Below are positions 32,686 to 43,788 of a stretch of 64,000 bases of DNA, piece after piece (positions within the stretch are counted from its first letter, which is position 1; every line of letters begins with the position of its first letter). Below the pieces are notes generated by a model that did no database searches, was not told the DNA's origin, and saw only the letters and a list, made by a program, of their open reading frames with translations. A program made the translations under genes and the position numbers. The DNA is from Cryptomeria japonica. Lineage: Eukaryota; Streptophyta; Pinopsida; Cupressales; Cupressaceae. The stretch covers positions 565,581,010-565,645,009 of the forward strand of contig NC_081413.1 in the NCBI RefSeq assembly GCF_030272615.1, written 5' to 3'.

Positions 32686-34094
32686 TGATGCTCTCCAAAA
32701 AGAAGGAAGGTTAGTCAATGATAACACAACACAAATAAGAAGAAAAGCCGAGTTGTTAGTGTTAGAAATCATAAACCAAACACTTTCCTACACAAGCATA
32801 TCAAAAGAGATACCAAAAGCATGATAGAATGTCTAACCATGAAGGTAAATACGATGAGGCATCTCCAAATGCCTCCTAACATGCTCTTGGCTTCTTCTCC
32901 CTTGTTCCTCTCCTCTCCAAGTTCCAAAATAGTGTAGCTCTCAGCAGCTTTTTGCACTCTGGATGCTTATGGAGGATTTAGATTGTAGTATTGTGCTTCA
33001 AATGTGAAATGAAAAGCTAATACTATGCTATTGAAGCTAAAATGATTGATTTTATCCAAAAAGACAAGATATTAGTTAATTATGCTAAAAATGCTCTCTT
33101 AAAATGTCTATAGCTTAAATGCATACAAGTTTTTCAGGATCTAGCTTATGAAGGAATGGGCTCTATTTATAGGAAAAATGGAGCAATGGATGGTTGAGAT
33201 TGAGCAATCTCAACAAGGGTCAGGATTGAATGATTTCAAATCCATGTGAGGGCTTTCAACCCAATACCAGGATGACAAGTGTCAATGTGAGATAGGTTGA
33301 GAGGAGAAAGAATAAGCATTAAATGCCTGATATGACCTTGGGATTTAAAGTCAAGGTTGGTTGAATGAATAAACTCTTTATTCAAAGAATAAAGCTTTTA
33401 TCCAATGGATAAACTCTTGTGCAAATGTGAAATGGATGAATATGGTCAAAACAATAAATGTTTGGGGAGACAAGTTTGAAATAACCATAAATGGTTATGT
33501 AAGAGCCATAAATGGTCATGTAAGAGCCATTAGTGGTCTTGGAAGACTTTGGGTGTTAATTTGTTGAATACACAAAGCATTAAATGTTTTTCAAAGACTT
33601 TGGAGTCTTTGAGAAGTGACTCCATTTTTCTTAGGAATGTGACAATAATTAGGGGATGGATTAGGCTAATTAGGAAGGGATTAGAAAAATCTAGAAGGGG
33701 ATTAGATTTTGCAAGTGGATTTGGTGGGTGAGGGAAAATAGGATTTTATTAAAATAAAAATTTATTTATTTCAATAAATGTGTGCAAGTTGCATTTGTAG
33801 GAAAATGCAAGTTGGGGGGGGGGGGATAATGATTTAAATAAATATTTTTATTTAATTTATTTAAAAGAGGAATAGGGGGATTTAATTAAATAAATAGATT
33901 TTATTTATTTAATTGATTTGAATTTGATTTAATGAATTAATTAAAATAAATTGAATAATTTATTTAATTAATAGAAGAATGTTTGGGGATAAATTAATTA
34001 AATATTAATTTAATTAACTAGTGGCTAGTGGATTTTTAATCAAATAAATAGCGAATATTTATTTAATTAAGCTGGACAAATTTGTGTGACTAAA
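32686..34094 (-). repeat. Tat-2 3' LTR
   Basis: Direct repeat of 46447-47853. Counting by eye gives about 30-40 substitutions, mostly transitions, over 1.4 kb. The outer end is CTAAA instead of CTACA. 33745-34075 holds AT-rich palindromic motifs (ATTTATTTAATTAA type), upstream of the TATA box at 33164-33171 on the minus strand. Confidence 0.93.
33164..33171 (-). promoter_or_regulatory. TATA box in Tat-2 3' LTR
   Basis: TATAAATA on the minus strand; identical copy at 46924-46931 in the 5' LTR. Confidence 0.55.
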
Positions 34095-34107
34095 TTTGCC
34101 CCTCTTT
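34095..34107 (-). other. Tat-2 polypurine tract
   Basis: AAAGAGGGGCAAA on the minus strand, immediately before the 3' LTR; same core as Tat-1. Confidence 0.85.
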
Positions 34108-36480
34108 GAGACGGTGCGGTTTATCACGTCGTTTCAAAGAAAGAAAAATTGGTGTGAAGAAAATGCCCCATAAAATGTTAATTTAATGGGTGGTATGCCC
34201 CCTCAAGAGATGGGCCGAAAAATTTCAAAAAAATCGGGTGATCTCTCGAAAAAGAATGAGAAGTGGAGGGGAGGTAGAATAGAAGAAATTAGCAACAACA
34301 GTGAAATAATGGAAGAAAAATAGAGTGAATATGAAGAAACAACAAGCCAGCGAGTACCCTGAGGTCATGCAAGAGATACATAGTAGATTTAGTGTGGGGT
34401 TTGGATTGATGCTATACAATTGATCAAAATTGGTTGGACAATCTGGTGCAATCGGTTTAATTGCCCCAGTCAAGTCAAAGCATGACAGTTGATGTCAGTT
34501 GGTCGCTTGGACATGATAAAGTCTGAGTAAGTGAATCAAAGTGACCTGATGTGACTTAGACAATTAATGTAATTGCCCAATGAAGTCAAGGTATATGAAG
34601 CAAAATACTCATTGAGATGTAGACAATTGATGTAATTGTCCGATGTGATTGTGTTTGATTGGTTGATCAATTGATAGTGTGTGCATGTGATGGATGGTTG
34701 TGGGGAATCATGGCAGCCCCGTTGAGACTAGGTCATTATGATAAATGCCTGATGTAGTCTAGGATTACCATAATCGATTACCTGTTGAGACTCGAAGATA
34801 CTTGATCAGAGTATCTGTTGATAGTCTAGGTGTGTGTGAGTCGAGGTACCTGTGCAGAGAGAGTAACTTGCTTGGCTTATTGGATGACTTAGCATAGGAA
34901 ACACAATCCCTCCTATTTAGAGATGGATGGTGATGAACGTGGCTTGATTGGGTTGATTGAGAAATGATGTAGGGTATGTGATGCTGATTATTGAGATGGG
35001 GAGGGTGAGGGGGGGGGTTCGATGTTAGATAGAAGAAATGGAGAACCTATGACTCATTCCTATGGAAGAAGAGGAAAATAGAGTATGCATTATTATGACT
35101 ATGTATGCATGATATGCAGCTATTATGAATGTATGGATGGGTGGAATGCAACGAAATGCAATATATACAGATGAGATGAGATGATGATCCATAGTGCTCT
35201 ATTTTCATCATTGAGCTTTAAAATGTTGGAAGAGAATACAAGCATCTTGACATAATGATTCAAGATGACCTGAGTATTCCTTACATGGATTTTAATATAG
35301 CAAGTTAATACAAGCAACTTGATATAATGGATCAAGTTGACTAGAGTATTACTTGCGGAATAGACTAGGATTATCTCCGTTCATGCATGACTTGGATCCT
35401 CCTCCTTGATCTTAGGCTGATCATATCCTGAGACAAGTGCATACCGTACTAAGAGATAAAACCTTTATCCAATTTGGATGAGGAGGAACCAAAGAATGAG
35501 CATTGTACCTGCAAACAAACAGTATATACATAAAGAATAAAGAATAAGGATCCTTGGTAATGGTTCATGCCCATATGGTTGAGGTATACGCTGTAGTCAG
35601 CAAGCCGTAGTGATCTATGACTGTATTTTTGCCTATGATCACGTAGCTTGGTGAACTTCCCACGTAGACACCATTAGTACATGCCCCAGAACTTCATCGG
35701 AAATAATGCGCAAATGATATAAAACAATGTTGCAAGATCTTGATACAGATAAACGAACGATTGTACTCACAAATCAACCAAGTATTTGATAGCTTAACAT
35801 AATTTTCTTGTCAAAGAAAACGTCACTTTTTGTCTTTGTTTTGGTAAGGAAGGATGCATCCTTGTTGAAGACAGTTTTTTTTGAGTGTTGATGTGGATTG
35901 TGTGGTCGATTGGTAAATGGTCATTGTGTGAGTATTATGTCAATGTTTGTTTTGGTATCTGCTGTTTTGATGTTTTCTGATGTTTTTGGATTTTGTTGAT
36001 TTTGAATGTTTTTTGGTATTTTTGCGAAACATTTTGAATGTTTTTGGTATTTTGATGATTGCTTGAATGAAGAACTTAATGAATCATAAGACAATGTAGA
36101 ATCCACTTCCATCAATAGGTTAAGGGCATTGCCCCCAGTTTTAGACAGGACTATGAAAAAGCGGGATGCAAGATGCATGGAGTACTTTCTTAATTGCAGA
36201 TGAAATATAAGCCATGGTTTTGGATGGATGGATGTGTGTATGAAGTAGATGTGATCGCAACAAGTCTGAAAGACAATGGAGCTATAGCTTTTACGAGTGG
36301 CACTTGTTTGCCAGGTTTTCACCATCGCACTTACCCAAGGTGCCACCGGAGTGGTCGTTCACCATTTGGATGCATGATTTTTCTTTACTTTTTTGAATGT
36401 TTTTGTATTTTCTTTAGGACCCTTTTCTGAATTTTTTTGGTATTTTCTGGTATGCAGGGGGGCTTGATGCTCTACTCAAC
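34108..36480 (-). other. Tat-2 3' untranslated region; no gene seen
   Basis: No domain found on either strand, and no plant-mobile-domain ORF as in Tat-1. Short local repeats occur: two related units near 35230-35345 (ATACAAGCA[T/A]CTTGA[C/T]ATAATG) and two near 34557-34640 ([T]AGACAATT[A/G]ATGTAATTG). The part next to the integrase contains TTTGCCAGGTTTTCACC and GGTGCCACCGGAGTGG, also found in Tat-1. Confidence 0.6.
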
Positions 36481-37566
36481 TTAGGTATAAAACTGTTTGA
36501 GGTGCATGCTATTGATTGGATCTGCAAGCGGTTCTCCTTCTGATGTAGCCAACTGATATGCCCCAGACCTGAACATAGTAGTGACAACATATGGGCCCAA
36601 CCAGTTTGATTCAAACTTGCCCTGATGTTCTCTGTTTGGTTGGTTGCGAGGATTCTCTTGGAGAACAAGATCACCTACCTCAAATGTACGAGGTCTAACC
36701 CGGTGATTGTAGCTTCTGCTCATGCACTGCTGATAGGATTTGAGATGATTGTACGCAGCTTGTTGTTTCTCATCAAGTAGCTCTAAGTCCTGAAGATGGG
36801 ATACTCTGTAGGCTTCATCATCTATTAGATTATGCAAGGAAACCCATAGTGATGGTATCTCAACCTCAATAGGTAAGATAGCTTTTGTACCATAGACCAA
36901 TGAATAAGGAGTTGCACCTATAGGGGTTCGAATGCTAGTTTGATATGCCCATAACACTGGATTTAGTTGAACATGCCAATCATGACTAGCATCATTGACT
37001 GTCTTCTTTAGGATCCTCAATATGTTTTTATTGGAGGCTTCAGCCTGACCATTGCCTTGTGGGTAATAGGGAGTGGAAAAGCGATGTTGGATGTGAAATT
37101 TCTCACAAAGTTCATGAACATCCTGATTTTTGAAAGGAAGACTGTTATCTATGATGATGGACATGGGCACACCATACCGGCAGATGATGTAGTTGAGGAT
37201 GAATGAGGCAATCTGCTTGCCGGTGACTTGGGTAAGTGGAACAGCTTCGATCCACTTTGTGAAATATTCGGTGGCAGTAATAATGAATTTATGGCCATGA
37301 GATGAAGATGGATGAATCTTACCCACAAGGTCAAGGCCCCATTGACAGAAAGGCCATGGTGTCGTGATTGGTTGCAGTTCCTGGGCCGGTGCATGTATCA
37401 GGTCACCATGAACTTGACATTTCTTGCATTTTCTGACAAAGTAGTAGGAATCCTTTTCCATAGATGGCCAATAATATCTAGCTCGCATGAGTTTCTTGGC
37501 TAGTGACAGACCACTTGAGTGAGTCCCACAAATTCCTTCATGTACCTCTTCCAAAGCCTTTGTTAT
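36481..37566 (-). pseudogene. Tat-2 integrase
   Basis: It inserts element cDNA into the genome. The zinc-binding domain shows H-E-G-I-C-G-T-H and C-K-K-C. In the core, the first aspartate is in WGLDLVGKI, the second in SIIIDNSLPF (the family usually has TDNG), and the glutamate in GNGQAEASNKN, so the D-D-E set is present. The C-terminal DNA-binding part shows FEVGDLVLQEN and NWLGPYVVTT and ends MHLKQFYT. Length from the zinc domain is about 355 residues, close to the family norm. It is in frame with the upstream RNase H; the stop at 37568 separates them here. The integrase itself is open throughout. It belongs to a single gag-pol frame, so it would be made by cleavage of a polyprotein. Confidence 0.93.
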
Positions 37567-37683
37567 CTCATCTTATTCTAGACATCGAAGGAGAGTACCA
37601 TCAAGACCGCGTCGGTATAGGGTTTCAGCAATAATGGTATATCGAGCAGTTTGGCGAATGAAGGTTTTACGTTGGTTATTCGA

Positions 37684-38790
37684 TTAGTTGGGAGGAAGGG
37701 TGTGATTGCGGAGATAGGTGTAAAACTCACCGTACCATGGGGATTCAGAACCGACAAGGTGACATATCATTTCGGATTCAGGGATATCATAAGAGGGAAT
37801 CCAAAGCTGTTCTACCAAGAACTCGTAGTGTGTTGAATTCTGTGGAAGATCTAGGAGAGATGCGATGGTAGCCATAGCGTCAGCAGCTCGATTTTGATCT
37901 CTTGGTATCTGCTCAAAGGTGATAGTAATAAATGATGTCTTTAGAGTGTCCACCATTTGCTTATATGGCATGAGTTTATCATCTTTGGTCTGATATTCAT
38001 CTATTGCTTGTCGAATGACTAGTTGGGAATCACCATATACTTGTAGTTCTTGTAATTTCCATTGTACGGCTAACCTGAGTCTTGTGATCAAGGCCTCATA
38101 CTTTGCTATGTTGTTAGTGCATGGAAATGTGAGTCTGTAAGACTTCGGGATGCTATCACCTTGAGGTGTGATAAACAGAATGCCTGCCCTCGATCCATGC
38201 CTAGTGTACGAACCATCAAAGTATAGTTTCCATGGTTGTGCTATTGTGATCATGAATATCTCTTCATCTGGAAAATTGGAAATGAGAGGATGATCACCTA
38301 TGAGAGGTGCATCGGCCAACTGATCGACAATGACCCAACCTTTGATAGCTTTACGGTCTACATACTTGATGTCAAATTCACTTAGAATCATCACCCATTT
38401 GGCCAAACGGCCTGTCAATGTTGCTTTGCTGAGTAAATACTTGAGTGGATCAATCTTTGCAATGAGTTGTACTTTGTGTGTCAACAGATAGTGCCTCAAT
38501 TTAGTGGCTGCTAAGATTACTACTAAGCAAGCTCGCTCAATAGGTGTGTAATTGAGTTCATAGCCCACCAGTGTACGAGAGATGTAGTAAATTGTACACT
38601 CTTTTCCTTCTGCATTATGTTGTGCCAGTAGTACACCCAATGCTGTACTTGTTGTTGAGATATAAAATAACAATGGTCTTCTTGGATCTAGTGGCATCAA
38701 CAATGGTGGATTCATGAGATAGTCTTTAAGTGTCTGAAATGCTTGTTGGCATCGGGCATCCCACTGAAAGTGGATGTTCTTGTGTAGCAG
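37684..38790 (-). pseudogene. Tat-2 dual RNase H region
   Basis: Two RNase H domains follow RT. The first (about 38670-38420) has the gypsy fold (LNYTPIERACLVVILAATKL, HKVQLIAKIDPLKYLL), but its first strand reads FYISTTSTALGVLL without the catalytic aspartate. The second (about 38240-37850) is archaeal/plant-type: LYFDGSYTRHGSRAG, AKYEALITRL, VYGDSQLVI and NRAADAMA supply D, E, D and D. It should degrade RNA in RNA:DNA hybrids during reverse transcription. Dual RNase H is known for the plant Tat lineage. The stretch between them includes LTGRLAKWVMILSEFDIKYV. Stops bound this open stretch at 38872 and 37684 without changing frame. Confidence 0.92.
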
Positions 38791-38871
38791 GTGTGTGAAT
38801 GGGTGACACTTATCAGCCAGTTGTGCGATGAATCTACGGATAGATTGGAGCCGTCCTTGTAATGTCCTTAG

Positions 38872-39789
38872 CTAACTGATATTCTTTGGTGGTGGCATGT
38901 CCATGATTGCTTTTACCTTTGCTGGGTTGACCTCAATACCTTTGCTTGAGACAATGTATCCTAGAAGCTTCCCGGAGGTTACTCCAAAGACACATTTCTT
39001 TGGGTTGATTCGAACATGATATTGTTCCAGTCTATCAAAGATTTTATCTAAGATGTGGAGATGCCCTTCTCTGGTGAGTGATTTTGCTAGTAAGTCGTCA
39101 ACATAATCTTCCATCATGGTATGCATCATGTCATGGAAGATGGTGGTCATTTCTCTTTGATAGGTTGCTCCTACATTCTTGAGACCGAAAGGCATTACAT
39201 TCCAACAATATGTGCCCCATGGACATGTGAAGGCTATCTTATGTTGATCTTCTGGTGTGATCTTTATTTGATTGTATCCTAAAAAACCATCCATGAGTGA
39301 AACCATGGTGTGTCCTGCTATCAGATCCACTATGATGTTGATATTTGGTAAGGGGAAGTCATCCTTAGGACATGCCTTATTCAGATCTCTAAAGTCAGTA
39401 CAAATGCAGATGCCCCCTTTTGGTTCGCCGACAGGCACAATGTTGGAGATCCATTCTGCATAATCAATTGGTCTAATGAAACCAACATCTAGGAGTTTCT
39501 TGAGTTCGGTTTTGACTAGCACTGCAATTTGAGGATGCATCTTACGAAGCTTCTGGTTGACAGGTTTGGCTCCTTCTGTGACAGTGAGGTGATGCATGAC
39601 TAAATCAGGATCAAGCCCAGGCATGTCTGCATATGACCATGCAAAGTTGATCTGACGCTTCTGGAAGAACTCTATAAATTTAGGCTATTCCTTTGGAGTG
39701 AGAAGAGATGCCAGATGTATGATATGAGGATTGTCAGGAGTCCCCACATTGCATTCTTTGGTTTCCTCAATGAGAATCGTTGATCATTC
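38872..39789 (-). pseudogene. Tat-2 reverse transcriptase
   Basis: It copies element RNA to DNA. The N-terminal lead-in is NFAWSYADMPGLDPDLVMHH; core motifs are GFIRPIDYAEWISNIVPV, RDLNKACPKDDFPLP, SLMDGFLGYNQIKI (motif A aspartate), the MPFGLKNVGATYQREM segment and EDYVDDLLA, the catalytic YVDD box. All three metal-binding aspartates are present. The region is open from 39624 to a stop at 38872; another stop lies near 39684. It continues in the same frame to the RNase H domains. RT, dual RNase H and integrase in this order are typical Ty3/gypsy pol. Confidence 0.94.
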
Positions 39790-41163
39790 CTATTGTGTAC
39801 TATCAGGGAGAATGTCAAACCCTTCATCCTCAGGCACCTTAGAGAGGTTTTCACCATTGGATACGCTCATTCTTTTTACTTTTATTGGATCAAACAGTGC
39901 CACAGTGTGGTTTTCACTAGAAGATCCATGTTTTATTGTTATATTTTTGCAGCTGAAAGGTTTGTCATCCATCCCAAAGTATGCTGCGCTATTAAGTTCA
40001 ATGGCAAATCCAGCTTTGTGATCCCCACTTGGTAGGTTATCCCTTAATTCCAAAAAGTCAATGATGGCCTCATCATTTTGGAAGAAGTCAAGGCATGGGG
40101 AATTTGGTTGGTTCCATTCGATGAGTTCAGGGTGGATAATGGGCATTACTTCATTGATTAGGTTAAGTTCGTTAGAGGTCTCAGTGAGGGTTAAGACGTG
40201 ATGGTGAAGGTCGTTAATGGTACTCTCCTTGTCAGAATCAGGTGTAGGATGAGATGTAGGGTCTGTGGAAGATGTTTCCAGTTCAGGAACCCAAGTGGTC
40301 TTTATCTGTGCTTCTTCGTAAACAAGGATGTCTTTACATGGCGGAGGTGGTGACGTGTCTTCCTCATCTAAAGTGTTAAGCTATACAGAATCAAATTCCC
40401 ATTCATGCAAGTCGGTCTCTGAGTCACTTTCCAGCATCTGATTACTATACCATACTAGGATGTCTTTTGAGTTAAATACTATAGGCATGATTGGTTGATG
40501 TACCTTTGTAGTGATCGGTGCTGCAGGAAGATTGATGGGGATTAAGGAATATGGTATAGGGAGTATCGATAATATTGACTCCGTGGCTTCTGCTGGAACT
40601 GTTGGTGCTATAGATGCTATTGCGGGTTCTAATACAGTTGCTGCTGCTAATGGTGCTATTGATGTTATTTCTATTACTGATGGGATCACTGGTTTGATTG
40701 GTGGGATGATTGGTATTGTAGATGGTGGTGTTGGGATTCTGAGCCTCAGTGGGGCAGTTGGGATGGTGTTTGATGCTGCTTTGATTATGCAAGGTGTCCT
40801 TTTTGTAGTAGGCTAACATAATGGTTTGCTGGGTTTTCCTTTGAATATGAGCTTAGGAAATATCTCCTTTTCAAAGCCTAGGCCTGTATTATTTTTGGGC
40901 TTCAATTTTGGTAGCAGAGGTTCATGTCATCCTTGTTTGCAATATCCCAAAGCACTTTGACCATCATACCCCATTTTTTGCATAATGAGGAGACCTTTGC
41001 CATACTAATCCGTAGGAAGTTTAACTTGCGGTATATCAGTGGTGATGGGATCTTTATAGATCCATTCTGCTAAGTCCTCATCTTGGGTTTCTTCTTCTTG
41101 ACTCTTTCTAGGGATGAAAGGTGTCAAAGCACATGTTGGCGTGATCAGTGGTTGTTGGAGTAA
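39790..41163 (-). pseudogene. Tat-2 linker between protease and RT, with G-patch
   Basis: In the same frame as pol. A G-patch-like motif is at about 41000-40890: YGKGLLIMQKMGYDGQSALG, then CKQG, a stop, and HEPLLP. G-patches are glycine-rich nucleic-acid-binding modules found after the protease in some retroviruses and plant elements. Then come a low-complexity Ile/Pro/Ala/Thr region (about 40800-40500, for example SIAPTVPAEATESIL) and an acidic linker (40380-39790). The plus-strand Gly/Ala/Ile ORF at 40511-40816 is its shadow. In-frame stops lie at about 40993, 40928, 40816, 40381 and 39790. Confidence 0.75.
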
Positions 41164-42207
41164 CTATTGTGGTTTACCATGTGTTCTAGGAGAAGTGGGC
41201 ATTTGTCCCACAGAAAAGAGTTGACTCAAGTTGTATTCCCCAGGACCTTCCTCTGCTATCTTCATCTTAAGCTTTTCTTGCTTGGGTATAGTGGTGTTTG
41301 AACTAGCAAGAGAGGTGGGACTTATATATGATGTGGAGGAAATGGCTTCTCTATTATTAGGAACAGTAATCTCTGGTTGATGGTTGATATTATGACAGTA
41401 TGCAAAGGGATTTGCATCGCCCAGGATTGTGATCTCTACACCATTATGTGGGAACTTGATACATTGATGGTAGGTAGATGGAACGGCTTGCATGGCATGT
41501 ATCCAAGGTCTTCCTAACAATAGATTGTATGGTAGAGGAAGGTCCAAAACTTGACAGATGATGTGCTTTACCATGGGGCCCACTCGGATTGGTAGTACCA
41601 CAGCTCCTTTGGATGAATGGTCTGCATCATCATAGGCTTTGATTGTGATCTTCTTACGAGGATCCACTGATTCTATGGCATATCCCAATGTTGTGACCAA
41701 TTGTAGTGTACAAATATTCAGGCCTGCTCCATTATCGATCAAGACTCGCTTGATCCTGTGTTGGTTGATAAAGCCTTCAATGTGTAGCGAAGTGTTATGA
41801 GGTTGCTGGAAGGAAGAGTTGTCACTTTTGAAAAAAGTGAGACAAGGTGATGACTTTAGACTTCCAACCATGGCTTGAAATTGGTCTGTATTCAGATTTG
41901 TAGGGACTGACGCCTCTTGGAGTGCTTGATCCAAGATAGTTTTATGAGATGGTGATAGGCGCAAAAGCTCTAAAATGGATATAAGCACAGGGGTTTTGTC
42001 TAATTGTTCCACAAGATTGTATTGCTTTGGGATGGAGGTGGTGCCTTGTGGAGCTGCCTTTATGGTAACTTTTCCGTGACGCGTAACAACATTGCAATTT
42101 GAGTTGGGATTTTTGAAGGTTATAGTTGCAACTTGTTCATTGGCATCATACAGGTGATTGGCAGTGTAATTATACGTAGCCTGTGTATAATTAGTGGTAT
42201 CAATGCC
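41164..42207 (-). pseudogene. Tat-2 aspartic protease region
   Basis: The protease releases mature Gag and Pol proteins. The lead-in YNLVEQLDKTPVLISILEL (about 42025-41970) is shared with Tat-1 and Tat-5. The active-site segment is RVLIDNGAGLNICT (about 41735), with D-N-G instead of the common D-S/T-G. The end segment reads YNLLLGRPWIHAMQAVPS. The frame is open from 42205 to the stop at 41164, so the domain is uninterrupted. It follows gag without a frame change, unlike elements that separate gag and pol by frameshift. Confidence 0.88.
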
Positions 42208-43788
42208 TCACCTAGAAGTGGAAGGACCCCTTTGATCTTGTGATGGAAGTGGATTTTTGAACATCAGATGATCATTATTTGTTGTTTTTGGGTCATGTCC
42301 TTCAATTTCAATTTCTCCTCGATCAATAAGATCCTGAATGAGATCTTTCAATCGGGGACAATTACTTGTCTTGTGCCCTCTTCCTTGATGGAATTCACAG
42401 TGTTCAGTATCTCTCCACCATGCCGGTTTGACCTTAGGCTCATAGTTTGATAGTTTAGGTAGAGTGACCAAATTTTGAGAAATGAGTTGTTGCAATACTG
42501 TTTCAATGGGTTCCCCTAAGGGAGTGTATGTGCATTTCTGTTTTTGTTGATGAGGTCTAGGTTCATCATGAGATGTGATGTGACCTTGATTTGTAGGACC
42601 ATTTATGTTGTTCTGAGGTTGAGGATTTTGTCCTGCAAACCGAACCACAGGTTGTGCATTTTGGATAGTCCAGGCATTCACAACCCAATCATTGACGATA
42701 TTCTTGTTTTTATTCCAGAAGTTTGGTTTATCGCTATTGAAGCGTGGGCGAGGACCATCTTTTGGTTCATTAAAGATTTTGATGAGTCCTTTCTTAATGA
42801 GTGCCCGTTCACACTTCAAACCCTTGGTGATCATATCATTAAAAGAGTCTGTGTCTTTGACATCCAGGTGAAATTCCATTTCTTCATTTAAGTTGGAAAT
42901 GAATATTTCCACTAGTTCTCGTTCAGGTAACTGAAGAGAACGTCAGCTAGACATTTGACGCCATTGTTGCAGGAATACTGAGAATTGTTCACCTGGTTTT
43001 TGTTTGGTGTTGCACAGATCAGCCATGGTGATGTCGCGTTCAATGTTATGAGAGTAATGAGCTAGGAACTTCTAGATGGGTTCCTCAAATGTTCTAATGC
43101 CACCTGATAGTCAGGAAAACCATGATGTGGTTGGTCCTCCCAAGCTTTGGGGAAAAAGGCGCATTAGGTATGTGTCTTCATATGCTACTTCGAGACAAGC
43201 GGAATGAAATTCTCTGACATGATCATGAGGATCTCCCTTTCCCCTATATTTTTTGAATTTGGGTGTTTCGAATCCTCGTGGAAAGGGTGGCATATAAAGA
43301 TTCCTATCAAAAGGATAGGGACAGATGTCATTGAGTGAGAATTGGTTAGTCTTGACACCACTGTGAAGTTGTTGGGCAAGATTCTTGACTTGTTGCCGCA
43401 ACATCTCCATTTCATTCGGAGGAGGAGGTGGTGGGTTACCTCGAGGAATGTTATATCTGATGGGATCTCTACCTCTTTCTTCTTCATGGTGACTTTGTCT
43501 TTCTGATGCTTGTCTTAATTGGGCAAGATCAAAGTCTGAGGGGAGTTTGGCTCCTTCTTGAGCGATTTTTAAGAAGTGAGCATCCACATTGCTCCTGAGT
43601 ATTTCATCAAACAATCTATTAAAGAGAGGGTTATGTTGAGCCCTTTCTATTGTTGCAGGAGTAGGAGTACTTGGGTTTTTGTCATTCGCATTTCCTTCAA
43701 GTGCTTCTTGGAATTCATTGAGATTTTCCTCATCTTCTTCTTCTATTTCTATTTCTTGTTGCCTTGACTGTGATCGGGTTTGAGCCAT
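42208..43788 (-). pseudogene. Tat-2 gag
   Basis: Gag forms the RNA-containing particle. The start is placed at ATG 43788 (MAQTRSQSRQQE), as the preceding codons of the open frame look non-coding. An acidic N-terminus is followed by GAKLPSDFDLAQLRQA, the shared YRGKGDPHDHVREFHSACLE, the Gag core with FLAHYSHNIERDITMADL and EQFSVFLQQWRQMSS, then a histidine-type zinc knuckle CEFHQGRGHKTSNC followed by LKDLIQDLIDRGEIEI. Stops occur at 43111, about 43070, about 42945 and 42208, all in one frame. About 525 codons, then straight into the protease region. Confidence 0.9.

Noticed and set aside
40511-40816. Plus-strand Gly/Ala/Ile-rich ORF
   Set aside because: Antisense shadow of the low-complexity linker in the Tat-2 pol frame.
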